From the NCBI GenBank assembly GCA_036703315.1, contig DATNPH010000156.1:1-19034 (forward strand): a stretch of DNA of 19,034 bases. Reading direction: 5' to 3'. Positions 8,076 through 15,656 of this stretch are shown in pieces. This DNA comes from DATNPH01 sp036703315 (lineage in GTDB: Bacteria > Cyanobacteriota > Cyanobacteriia > Cyanobacteriales > Coleofasciculaceae). The position numbers and the translations under genes were made by a program. The first letter of the stretch is position 1; every line of letters starts with the position of its first letter. A model generated the notes under the pieces. That model made no database searches, was not told the origin of the DNA, and saw nothing but the letters and a program-made list of their open reading frames with translations.

Positions 8076-10172
8076 TTAAGTAGCTGTCACCTTAACCGTC
8101 ACCTGCTTCGTCGTCCATCCTCGACTTGGATCGGCGTAAACTCTTCCGGCTTTTGTAATCTCACGAGGTTGATTGTCAGCACCAATCGTTGCTAAGAGTT
8201 CTTCCAGCAAGTTACTCGGCGCTTTGAGTCCTCTTGTTGCACTTTTGGGAATCGGTTGGTCGAGCGGCGGTAATTCCAGCCATCGGAAATCCGGTTGTCC
8301 GACGGTAGCGAACACTTTAAAGATGTCTGTTACCTCGTTGTCTCCTTCGGGAACATCCATTTGGATGGGAATTAGTTCTTCTTGCTCGGAATCGAACGGT
8401 TCAAACCTTGCCCCTTCATTCAATAAGTCAAGTTGGTTGATCGCCCAATCTGACTGTAGATTGAGTAAGGCAATATTGAGAACTTCAGAATAGTCATTTC
8501 GGATACGTAAGAAAATCCATTCCCCCGCCTTCACTGTCGGATTCATCGGGTCATCAAATGGCTCAGGTGCTGGTCGTCTTCCTCGTTTATAGTTGGCTTG
8601 CTTTCCAGCTAACTCAACTACTAGCTTCTTCGTTAACGGTGTAAAATTGTCAAGCTCCTCAGTGGCTTTATATTTAGTGAGATGCACCAAGCGCTTCACC
8701 AAACCTATCGCTGCATTGCGAGCGCCAACCTTCAGAGGTGGTCGTAAATTGGCAATTGGCGTTCCCGATGGATCGCAAATCTCGTACTCACCCGCTGTGT
8801 TAATCGCAACTTGGTAGTCGGCGGCTTCATTGTCAGAAACTAATTTCACCCAGCCATTTCCAGCCAACGCTGTCTCAATTGCTTGCAAGGCTGCATTCTG
8901 TTCGATACCTGGAGGCAGTTGGCTTGCTTGTTGATAAACTAGACGCACTTTCCGGACAACCTCGACGGGGGCTGACAGGAGTACGGCTTGTGCTGCTTGC
9001 TCGATTTCGAGAGCACGAATCGTCTTAACAATCTCAGCCCAAGCATCGGTTGCACCGATTTCTGTGATTTGTGCGATCGCTAATTGCTTCTCTTCCTGCG
9101 TGAAATCGGTTGTTCCTGGAGGATAGATAGCCAACTGTGCGCCTTCGCTTAGACCTTGCGCTTGACCCGTATTCAATCGCAGGCGGACTGGATTTTTTGC
9201 TGCATCTACCTGCATCACCGTTACTGCATACTGTAGGGATGCGTAGTCGCTGCCAAAGACTAAGCGATTGCCCTCGCCAAAAAGCATGGGTGTTTGTGTT
9301 GGAAATTTACTGTGGACTTTGGCGTTGATGCGCTCGTAGATTACCTTATAGGTCAGGTCTGGACTACGGTTTTGTAAAGAATCTAACAGCCAGTAGGTCA
9401 ACGCTCCGTTACGTTCCTTTCCATTGAAATCATACTCGTGGGCATACTCAGACGGACGGCAGGCAGCCAACATCACATAGCCCTTGGTTCCTGGCAGGAA
9501 ACTAATATTTGATTTACCACTACGAGTTGTTTCCTCTGCCAAATCCTGCCATGTTTTAGCTAAATCCGCAGCCGAGGCAACTAAGCTTTCTGTTGGGCGC
9601 GGCGTTGTATCAACAGTTTCCCTATCCGCGCCACGAATAGCCGAGTCACCTGCTCGTGTCGTTCCTCCAGAATGGCAGCTATCCAGCACGACTGTGACAA
9701 CTAACCCCTTATCCACCATCGTTTGTAGGAGTGCTGCTAACTCAATGTCGCGGAGATACTGCGCTTTCGGGTTACCAATATCAGTGGGAACGAGCGCCTC
9801 ATCAATTCCCTTTTCTCCCTTAAGTTCTGGGTAATTCGTTTTCGCACGCCCTCCGTGACCGGAGTAGTGAATGTAAACTTGGTCACCAGGCTGAGCTATG
9901 TTTGTGAGTTGCTTGAACATCTCCACCATATTGTTGTAGGTAGGCCACAACTCTTTTCGTTCTGCTGGCTCTTGTTTACCCACAAGATTAGAAGCCGTAA
10001 GTATGAAAATTCGCTCTTCTGGCACATTTAGCCTCTGTTTGAGGAAATTCGCCACATCAGTAACGTCACGCACACATCCCCTAAGGCTTGAATAGTAATT
10101 ATTAGGTAAGTAGCAGTCTATACCTATCAGTAAGGCATATAAATTTGATGTTTGATAGGTTAGGTTAGCCAT
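8076..10172 (-). CDS. Caspase-like (metacaspase family) protease
   Basis: A 698-residue protein with an N-terminal caspase (peptidase C14) domain, about 10-310. The opening strand is YALLIGIDCY, catalytic His106 lies in HYSGHGG and catalytic Cys166 in VLDSCHSGG. CRPSEYAHEY (around residue 236) fits the later substrate-pocket region. The family cuts after basic residues in plant and microbial metacaspases; the specificity here is unknown. The remaining 390 residues have no motif I can name confidently. A segment around 545-640 (WIFLRIRNDYSEVLNIALLNLQ) resembles the beta-rich domain often placed after bacterial caspases (DUF4384-like). No signal peptide or membrane helix is seen. It lies 180 bp upstream of the caspase-STAND gene on the same strand, so the two may work together. 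The ribosome site is weak (A-rich leader). Confidence 0.9.
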   Translation of the reverse strand: MANLTYQTSNLYALLIGIDCYLPNNYYSSLRGCVRDVTDVANFLKQRLNVPEERIFILTASNLVGKQEPAERKELWPTYNNMVEMFKQLTNIAQPGDQVYIHYSGHGGRAKTNYPELKGEKGIDEALVPTDIGNPKAQYLRDIELAALLQTMVDKGLVVTVVLDSCHSGGTTRAGDSAIRGADRETVDTTPRPTESLVASAADLAKTWQDLAEETTRSGKSNISFLPGTKGYVMLAACRPSEYAHEYDFNGKERNGALTYWLLDSLQNRSPDLTYKVIYERINAKVHSKFPTQTPMLFGEGNRLVFGSDYASLQYAVTVMQVDAAKNPVRLRLNTGQAQGLSEGAQLAIYPPGTTDFTQEEKQLAIAQITEIGATDAWAEIVKTIRALEIEQAAQAVLLSAPVEVVRKVRLVYQQASQLPPGIEQNAALQAIETALAGNGWVKLVSDNEAADYQVAINTAGEYEICDPSGTPIANLRPPLKVGARNAAIGLVKRLVHLTKYKATEELDNFTPLTKKLVVELAGKQANYKRGRRPAPEPFDDPMNPTVKAGEWIFLRIRNDYSEVLNIALLNLQSDWAINQLDLLNEGARFEPFDSEQEELIPIQMDVPEGDNEVTDIFKVFATVGQPDFRWLELPPLDQPIPKSATRGLKAPSNLLEELLATIGADNQPREITKAGRVYADPSRGWTTKQVTVKVTAT

Positions 10173-10192
10173 GTTTTTTCTAATTTATTTTT

Positions 10193-10350
10193 CAGTTGAG
10201 GAAGTGAGATTCAAAATTGGAGCGCCACGTTACTATTGCTCTACAGTTAATATCTGTGTTGGTAATCTTGGTATGTACTAATCGCAATCGCGACTGCCAA
10301 ACTGCGCTTAAAGGTTGCCATCTTCCGCGAACACCCTTTTCGTATTTGGT
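10193..10350 (-). pseudogene. Ghost of a second caspase-STAND gene
   Basis: On the minus strand from 10321 the reading MATFKRSLAVAIAIS matches the start of the giant caspase-STAND protein (MADFKRSLAVVIGIN), but it stops after 24 residues at 10247. The leader before it (about 10322-10350) also matches the leader of the giant gene. A second scrap at about 10193-10240 reads IVTWRSNFESHFLN, matching residues 622-635 (IVTLRSDFEPRFLN) of the giant protein. So two parts that are about 1,860 bp apart in the intact gene are here almost adjacent. This is best explained as a second copy that suffered a large internal deletion. It ends 20 bp before the start of the stand-alone caspase gene. Confidence 0.8.
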
Positions 10351-10876
10351 TTAACTCAGACTTATATCCACAGTAGACATAAAAAAGCTCACCATCACAT
10401 TTATTGGACTTTGGATAAATACGGAATTTTGGGTAGAGGTGAGTTGTCTAAGCCTATAGACTGGCAAATATTTGAGACTGTGACAGTACCCTCTGGGGTA
10501 CTCTTTTACTAGCTTGCTGCGTTTACAAAAACACCCCAGAAGTTCCTGGTCTTGAGGTTGAGCCTTTAATGAGTAGATGTCTAGCAAGCAACCAGCTCAG
10601 ATATGTCATTAAGACAGGTTCTGTACAATTACCAACTCAAATACGGAAGCTGCGTATCGTCTATTATCAATTTGAATCCGAAGCTCCCCCTACACAGGAG
10701 TTTCAGCCTTCCATTACCGCAATAGTACAGAGGCTGTCCCATTTAAAGTCTAAAAAATTGGGAGTCTGGAAGGTTGGGTTCCTCGTTCCCGCTCCAGCCG
10801 TTTTATTGTCTCATTTAAAGAAGAGTTCAATTGGTACGCTTCTAAGAGGCAAAAATGTCGATAGCCAGAATGCTTG
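10351..10876. other. Gap without a convincing gene
   Basis: No recognisable protein is encoded here. AGTACCC (10485-10491) and GGGTACT (10496-10502) form a 7-bp hairpin followed by CTTTTA, a possible weak terminator. TGTCCCATTTAAAG at 10735 recurs with one change at 10807 (72-bp offset). An open frame of 104 codons at 10569-10883 has no motif, no ribosome site and unlikely composition. The stretch may be debris from insertions. Confidence 0.4.
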
Positions 10877-11200
10877 TCAGTAAAGCTTTTCAGCCTTAGC
10901 GTAAGATTCTGCACGATTGCTACTCAAACCCCGTCCAGTAGTGGTTAAAATCAAGCACTCATTGGGGGCGTAGCTTGTCCAGTTGTGACCTGTAAAGAAT
11001 GTGTGCGCTCCCGAATCAGCTACGATCACCGTGTTATTTGGTGTGGCTTTCCGCAGTTCGGCGATCACTCGCGCCGGATGCATCGGCACGCGATCACTTT
11101 TTCGATCCGCTTCAGTATCGTAGTAAGGGGTTTTGCGAATCGCTTCGATCCATGGCTTGTTAGACTCCTCACCTAAGTACCCCACAACAACGTGTTTGCA
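10877..11200 (-). pseudogene. Fragment of a thiamine-diphosphate-dependent enzyme
   Basis: The minus strand reads about 100 residues that include PARVIAELRKATPNN, VIVADSGAHTFFTGHN and ECLILTTTG. This matches the start of the C-terminal TPP-binding domain of the acetolactate synthase-like family, which normally has a VxxDxGxH stretch and then a Gly-rich cofactor loop. Here the sequence departs from the family after TTTG and ends shortly after. A stop codon bounds it upstream, and neither the N-terminal domain nor the rest of the cofactor domain is present. It is a remnant and not an active enzyme; the parent could be any member of the family. Confidence 0.7.
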
Positions 11201-11645
11201 TTCCCGGTTTTATGACAGTAGCCATTACACAATCAGATCCACGCAAACCTCTTACCTGTGCCAAGTGCAATCAGGTCTCGATTTGTGACATGTATTCAGG
11301 AAACCCACCTATGTTGACCTGAGTGATGATGAGGCTTCAACAAAAATTCAAGACAATGAACAACCCAAAAATCCATGACTTGAGAATGACTGATGCTGCT
11401 GAATAGCTGCTCCTGTGAATAGCTGCTCCTGCTGCCAAGGTAGAGACTTACTACAACAAGCGTCACGGGTAAGAAAAGATTAGCAAGATTCTAAGTATGG
11501 TCAATAAGCGATCTAGGAACTCCTAACTTTTCTACCTTAGTGAATGGTTCTTTGGTGAACATCGTGCTCGCTTCCCAGAGAAATTAGTGATCAAAAAATC
11601 GCTGCTCTAACCATTTTCTGAGTTCTTGTTCGCAGGTAAATCTGA
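11201..11645. other. Gap without a convincing gene, with a 16-bp tandem duplication
   Basis: No gene is recognised. TGAATAGCTGCTCCTG occurs twice back to back at 11400-11415 and 11416-11431, a perfect tandem duplication. A 38-codon frame from ATG 11212 contains CAKCNQVSIC but has no support. The remainder is low-information DNA. Confidence 0.45.
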
Positions 11646-12317
11646 TTAACTCACAAGCTGGTACGCACCACCGCGTTCTAACGCTCGTTTGTACGTTGGG
11701 CGGGAATGGATGCGATCGCAAAACTCCATCAGCCGTGGACGATTGGCATTCAACCCACCTCGTGCTACCGCTGCCTCAACGGGAAAGCTCATTTGGATAT
11801 CAGCGGCGGTGAATTCATCTCCAGCGAACCAGGGAGTTTTCTCAAGTTCTGCTTCGAGATAATTTAAATGTTGTGTGATTTGAGGAGTGATGAACGCCTC
11901 CTTAGTACGACTTGTGATCATCTGTGCGATCAGTTTGACGAAAAACGGCATGGGTTGCTGTTCAATGCGATCGAAGACCAGCTTGAGTAACAGGGGAGGC
12001 ATGGCTGAGCCTTCGGCATAATGCAGCCAGTAAGTGTAGCGCAACCGCTCTGGCGTACCGAGTGGGGGTGCCAATTGCCCTTTATCGTACTGCTCTACCA
12101 GGTATTCAATGATGGCTCCCGACTCTGCCAGTGTCAGCGTTCCATCGGTGATGATAGGGGACTTACCCAGAGGATGTACCTGCCGCAAAGATACGGGTGC
12201 TAGCAGTGTTTTGGGGTCACGTTTATAATACTTGATGTCATACTCCAAACCCAGTTCTTCCAACAGCCACAGGATGCGCTGAGAACGAGAATTATTCAGG
12301 TGGTGGACAATAATCAT
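11646..12317 (-). CDS. Glutathione S-transferase family protein
   Basis: A 223-residue cytosolic GST. The N-terminal thioredoxin-like domain (about 1-80) begins MIIVHHLNNSRSQRILW, with Ser10 and Ser12 as candidate glutathione-activating residues. The cis-Pro is in LGKSP (Pro54), and the glutathione-binding pair Glu65-Ser66 is in TLAESGAIIEYL. The all-helical C-terminal domain carries the hydrophobic-staple-like FTAADIQMSFP and ends in SRPTYKRAL, both typical of the family. The open frame extends 38 codons further upstream (to 12431), but that extension has no family similarity, so the start at 12317 is preferred. The role is glutathione conjugation or peroxide/xenobiotic handling; the substrate is unknown. 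It appears intact and stands alone. Confidence 0.92.
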   Translation of the reverse strand: MIIVHHLNNSRSQRILWLLEELGLEYDIKYYKRDPKTLLAPVSLRQVHPLGKSPIITDGTLTLAESGAIIEYLVEQYDKGQLAPPLGTPERLRYTYWLHYAEGSAMPPLLLKLVFDRIEQQPMPFFVKLIAQMITSRTKEAFITPQITQHLNYLEAELEKTPWFAGDEFTAADIQMSFPVEAAVARGGLNANRPRLMEFCDRIHSRPTYKRALERGGAYQLVS

Positions 12318-12431
12318 CTGATACCTCTGTACTATATAAAAATAGTAGCAATTGCATCCATTCTCTAAACTTTTGTGTTGAAACCTCGGCTGGGATAAGC
12401 CGGGGGCAGTGTTATATGACCAAGGCATCAT

Positions 12432-12835
12432 CTGCCTATCGTCATACGTGATGGCAAAGACGAGGGTGAAAGCGATCGCCTTTTAGGTCGTGGATTTGAT
12501 GCTAATTTATCTGAACAAAATGATTCGTGTAGGGAAATTTGCTCAATGTCGTTTTTCCCATACTATGCCCATCCTCACAACTCTTTCTAGAGTAGAGAAA
12601 TCATTTATGGCTGTAGCCAATTAGATTAGGACACAGACTATAAGTATTCCTATTTGTTCTCAAGCAAGCAGCGTCCTATTGAAGATGGCTACAGCTATAG
12701 CTGTAAAGGCGGAAGCGGCACAGTAAATCTCCTCTAGGCTTGTATGTGAATCGGTATCCTGAAAATCACATACAAGCAGGCACCCCTCACAAATAAGACC
12801 GTGAAGGGTTTTATTTGAACATTAACTATAAGCTG
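12432..12835. other. Gap holding inverted repeats and hairpins
   Basis: No convincing gene lies here. GCTTGTATGTGA (12738-12749) and TCACATACAAGC (12766-12777) form a perfect 12-bp stem with a 16-base loop. CAAATAAGAC and GTTTTATTTG (12789-12816) form another stem just downstream of the 95-residue membrane protein gene and may end its transcript. TACAGCTATAGCTGTA (12690-12705) is a perfect 16-bp palindrome. The inverted-repeat element at 12610-12695 is listed separately. Confidence 0.55.
12610..12695. mobile_element. Possible miniature inverted-repeat element
   Basis: GCTGTAGCCA (12610-12619) and TGGCTACAGC (12686-12695) are perfect inverted copies. After an 8-base divergent spacer, the pairing resumes with AGGAC (12628-12632) against GTCCT (12673-12677). 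An 86-bp unit without coding capacity and with terminal inverted repeats fits a miniature transposable element, but no target duplication was identified. Confidence 0.4.
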
Positions 12836-13123
12836 TTATTTTTTTACACCAACCTTTGTGAGTGTTAACCATACAAAAAATACACCTAGTAGGACAAAAA
12901 TAGTTGCATTAGTAACTTTTATGGCTCCGAACTCTTCAACCACAACTTGTGCGGCTCCTGTTAGGATAGCAAAAGCTATGGCAACCAAAAAGAAACCAAA
13001 TATAATTCCCGTTGCCAGCTTGGCGTTGATCACATTTTGATTAACATCTTCTATCTTGTCAGGGACAAAGAATTGTATGAACGCTTGGATGTTATTCAAC
13101 ATAACGTAGTTGATATCGCTCAA
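12836..13123 (-). CDS. Small two-helix membrane protein, unknown
   Basis: A 95-residue protein of unknown function. The first 35 residues are polar or amphipathic (containing FIQFFVPDKIEDVNQNV). Two predicted membrane helices follow: about 37-57 (LATGIIFGFFLVAIAFAILTG) and about 71-90 (NATIFVLLGVFFVWLTLTKV). It ends in a basic tail, VGVKK. The loop between the helices is short and acidic. No family was recognised. The frame is closed by a stop followed by a hairpin, and the strong hydrophobic pattern supports a real gene. The start at 13123 has only a weak ribosome site. It is transcribed away from the nuclease pseudogene. Confidence 0.6.
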   Translation of the reverse strand: MSDINYVMLNNIQAFIQFFVPDKIEDVNQNVINAKLATGIIFGFFLVAIAFAILTGAAQVVVEEFGAIKVTNATIFVLLGVFFVWLTLTKVGVKK

Positions 13124-13199
13124 ATCATTTACTAATCTCAGTGTGACCCGTTCATGTATGCGAGCACGTATGCAGAATGTATAAGTTTGCCAAATTCAG

Positions 13200-13247
13200 C
13201 CAATTCAATTTTTTTCAGGCAGGGTGTTCCTGGTTAGATTGAATTGG
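13200..13247. repeat. Inverted repeat in the divergent gap
   Basis: CCAATTCAAT (13200-13209) and ATTGAATTGG (13238-13247) are perfect 10-bp inverted copies with a 28-base loop. They lie between the divergently oriented membrane protein gene and the nuclease pseudogene, so they could be an operator or a hairpin in the nuclease leader. Confidence 0.4.
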
Positions 13248-13284
13248 GAATGCTAATTATGGCGGTTTGAGAAAGAGGATTGTA

Positions 13285-13695
13285 ATGAAACGGCTGATTA
13301 CTGCACTGCTACTGCTTGCAACTGGCTGCACAAGCCAACCCCTTACACCTGTAAGTGAGAAACCTTCACAACTCATCAGCCCTACAACTTCAACTGCTAC
13401 TGCTACTACTACAACTTCAACTGTTGTACAAAACGAGTTGCCACAGGTCGTGAGTGTAGGTGATGGTGACACTTTGAGAGTCAAGCAGGGCGGAAAAACG
13501 ATTACCGTCAGACTAGGTTGCATCGATGCTCCTGAATCTACTCAAATACCTTGGGGTCAGCAATCCGCTAACCGATTAAAACAGTTACTCCCAGCTGTTA
13601 AAGCTGTTCAGATGCGAGAAATTGAGTGCTAGTAGTATGGCAGAACCGTTCCACAGTTAGTTGTACCTGGAGAACCAGAGCGTGAATCTAATTAA
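13285..13695 (+). pseudogene. Thermonuclease-like lipoprotein, broken by two TAG codons
   Basis: Translation from ATG 13285, preceded by an AGAGGA-type ribosome site, gives a lipoprotein signal (MKRLITALLLLATGC, lipidated Cys15), a Thr/Ser-rich spacer (about 30-50), and a staphylococcal-nuclease domain. The nuclease residues Asp60 and Asp62 in GDGDT, Arg76 in VRLGC, and Asp81 and Glu84 in IDAPE are visible. At residues 116-117, where the family has the DRYGRT stretch, there are two consecutive TAG stops (13630-13635). The same frame then continues YGRTVPQLVVPGEPE and stops at 13693-13695. The second catalytic Arg of the family therefore lies beyond the stops, and the rest of the fold is absent. 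It was a secreted or envelope-anchored nuclease and is most likely inactive now. Confidence 0.8.
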
Positions 13696-13722
13696 GGAAA
13701 AATAGGAATCTCCATTGGAAAT

Positions 13723-14814
13723 TTAGAGCAGTGGCAATTGAGCAGCGATGGGTGCAGCTATCTGCTTGTTGTAAGTTTTAGGTTCCAGAACTCTTAGCAT
13801 TCCTGTATAGGAATAGCTACGCCCTAAAAAGTCGCTATAGGTAAATTGGAGTGTGTACGTGCCTTGATTGTTGTTACTTCTAATCAACTCCGCTGTTGTG
13901 CTGACTGTGGAACCTGATAATTTCCATACAAAGTTTTTTGCAACGAAGCTAATATTTGCTGCCCTTGCCTTCCAGGCTGATTGAAGATTCAGCTTATCAG
14001 TCGTGCGTATAACGGTGGTACCGATGAACTCAGCTACATTATTGTCTTCTGGATACAGAATATGTACAGAGAGTTTATCCCACTCTGAAAGACCCGTATA
14101 GTCATAGTTCCCGTTCACATCACAAGTATCTCCATTGGATTTTGAAAACTTGTAATGCATCACTGAGTTTTTGTCGTATGGTGTCATGTATCCCTGGTTA
14201 GCCCAACGACCATCTTTGTTGGGATTGTAGCAAGTCGCATCCTTTCGTTCATGTTCATGAGCCAGTCCCAAAGCGTGACCGAATTCGTGCAATGTGTGAT
14301 TGAGATAAGGCGTACTATTCCAAGGATCGTCGCCCAGCTTTAGGTTGTAGAGGCATGCCCGGTATTTTGGTAAAACATTAGGTGGGTGGCTCCAGCTTCC
14401 CCAGCCAGTATTGTTTTGGGGCAGAGGGTCATCATTAGGACAACCCTTACCCGGAATCGCTCCAAGGGCAAAATTTGGATTACCGTTATATTGAGTTGAC
14501 GGAATTGCAACTCGAATGTCGCCATCAAAGTAGTCATTACCGTTTGACTGTAGTTTAGACGCTGGACAGGTGCCTAGATATTTGAATTCGATATTCGCTG
14601 CGTACTCATAGTCTTTGATATAGCCCAAAATTTGCCGAACCCGGTCTGGACGGGATTGGACAGCATCACCAGCGAAACAAACGCTAATGGACTTTGAGCG
14701 GATGCCAGCGTTCCAGTATAGTCCTGTTCTTGCAGGCATCTGCATGGTGATTACGAGCAAACAAGTGAATAGAGCCATGAAAAGCCATCGACTCTTGCCT
14801 AACAATAACTTCAT
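13723..14814 (-). CDS. Secreted zinc metalloprotease (metzincin)
   Basis: A 363-residue protein with an N-terminal signal peptide or anchor (basic KLLLGKSRW, then hydrophobic 10-26). The zinc site HEFGHALGLAHEH (176-188) gives the metzincin pattern HExxHxxGxxH, with ligands His176, His180 and His186 and catalytic Glu177. The Met-turn SVMHY (Met219) follows at the expected distance. This fits the matrixin/astacin group of secreted peptidases. Cysteines at 46, 83, 125, 154, 195 and 231 suggest disulfides in an exported protein. The last 100 residues form a beta-rich tail (WKLSGSTVSTTAEL, YTLQFTYSD) of unknown role. Its ATG overlaps the stop of the upstream gene as ATGA, so the two are probably translated together. 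Substrate unknown. Confidence 0.9.
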   Translation of the reverse strand: MKLLLGKSRWLFMALFTCLLVITMQMPARTGLYWNAGIRSKSISVCFAGDAVQSRPDRVRQILGYIKDYEYAANIEFKYLGTCPASKLQSNGNDYFDGDIRVAIPSTQYNGNPNFALGAIPGKGCPNDDPLPQNNTGWGSWSHPPNVLPKYRACLYNLKLGDDPWNSTPYLNHTLHEFGHALGLAHEHERKDATCYNPNKDGRWANQGYMTPYDKNSVMHYKFSKSNGDTCDVNGNYDYTGLSEWDKLSVHILYPEDNNVAEFIGTTVIRTTDKLNLQSAWKARAANISFVAKNFVWKLSGSTVSTTAELIRSNNNQGTYTLQFTYSDFLGRSYSYTGMLRVLEPKTYNKQIAAPIAAQLPLL

Positions 14815-15197
14815 TGACCAAACCCCACAGCTTGAATCAACCGACAGTCATTAGCCTGGCAACCAATCGTGGTTCCACTGGCATCGGCTGGGTCGTATAG
14901 GATTGTCAGCGTTCTTCCTGCTACCTGTGCTGTAGAGATGGTGCTTAAGGTACGAGCTGCAAATGCGGAATCGGACGTGGAAGCTGCAAAATAACTAATG
15001 CCACCTACGGGTGCAGCACACTTAACATGTACACGGGAGCGATAATTCATCACTTGGACGGGAACACAGGAAATCCAGGTTGTTGCGGCGTTGGCTGGGG
15101 TACTAGGCAGAAGAATCAGGAGTAATGTTGTAATGAGAAACGCCAAAAGCGTTACGATATTTATCGTAATAGGCTGAATCAAACCTTCCTTTAGCAT
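14811..15197 (-). CDS. Small secreted protein with four cysteines, unknown
   Basis: A 128-residue exported protein. From ATG 15197 it has a basic start, a long hydrophobic segment (about 13-30) and a cleavage-like PSTPANA ahead of ATTW. The mature part has four Cys (44, 60, 113, 118), which could form two disulfides, and the stretch AGRTLTILYDPADASG. I do not recognise a named family. The start at 15197 is chosen because AAAGGA precedes it at proper spacing. The frame also runs back to 15347, and that extension encodes a second signal-peptide-like segment (see the findings). Its stop overlaps the start of the metalloprotease gene, suggesting an operon of two exported proteins; it could be a partner, inhibitor or substrate of the protease, which is inference. 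Confidence 0.7.
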   Translation of the reverse strand: MLKEGLIQPITINIVTLLAFLITTLLLILLPSTPANAATTWISCVPVQVMNYRSRVHVKCAAPVGGISYFAASTSDSAFAARTLSTISTAQVAGRTLTILYDPADASGTTIGCQANDCRLIQAVGFGQ

Positions 15198-15347
15198 TAT
15201 CCTTTCACCCTTTTTAACTATAGTCCTGCTCGATAGCTGCGCTCCCCCAGGAACAGCCATTGCAGGATATTGTGCTAGGAGTAGCCCAGGAACAAGCAAG
15301 CCAAAAGATGCCAAACGCCCAAGTTTCATGATTGCAATACCAGTCAC

Positions 15348-15654
15348 GTCTAATGATGACTCACTGAAAAATGTTCAGGATTTATGCAAATTTACAAAAA
15401 ATAATATTTAGCGTTGAATTGAGGCTAGCCAGCAAATCAGGTTTTTCCGACCTCGACTCTCACTCACCGCAATCCTCACCACAGCAAGAAAACAACATCC
15501 GCACAGACGGAACCGCCCTTTAATAGTTCTAGGGGTAAAAGTAGCGATCGCTGCAACAAGCCACTGCTTAATGGCGAAAACTCTATCAACAAAATCTGTA
15601 AATCTACGGAGGGCAGTGTAGCAGCTTTTTGCTTACCCTTCATAAAGGGTATTT
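15348..15654. other. Gap ending in a terminator, no gene recognised
   Basis: No protein gene was recognised. The stretch holds a HIP1 octamer near 15544 and ends in a strong plus-strand terminator at 15634-15656. A small RNA could lie ahead of that terminator, but no family was recognised. Confidence 0.4.
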
Positions 15655-15656
15655 TT
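15634..15656 (+). terminator. Rho-independent terminator without an upstream gene
   Basis: TACCCTT (15634-15640) pairs perfectly with AAGGGTA (15645-15651) around the loop CATA and is followed by five Ts. The T-run defines the plus strand. The nearest genes to the left are on the minus strand, so the transcript it ends is unidentified. Confidence 0.65.

Noticed and set aside
10766..10797. Hairpin CTGGA...TCCAG as a terminator
   Set aside because: The stem is only 5 bp with a long loop and no T-run.
10569..10883. 104-codon open frame on the plus strand
   Set aside because: It has no ribosome site, no recognisable motif and irregular composition, and it runs through short repeats.
12318..12431. 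38-codon upstream extension of the GST frame
   Set aside because: GSTs of this family begin at the MIIVHHLNNS segment; the extension shows no similarity.
12420..12590. Open plus-strand frame reading LPIVIRDGKDEGESDRLLGR
   Set aside because: It looks faintly protein-like, but it has no start with a ribosome site and no family match; too short to call.
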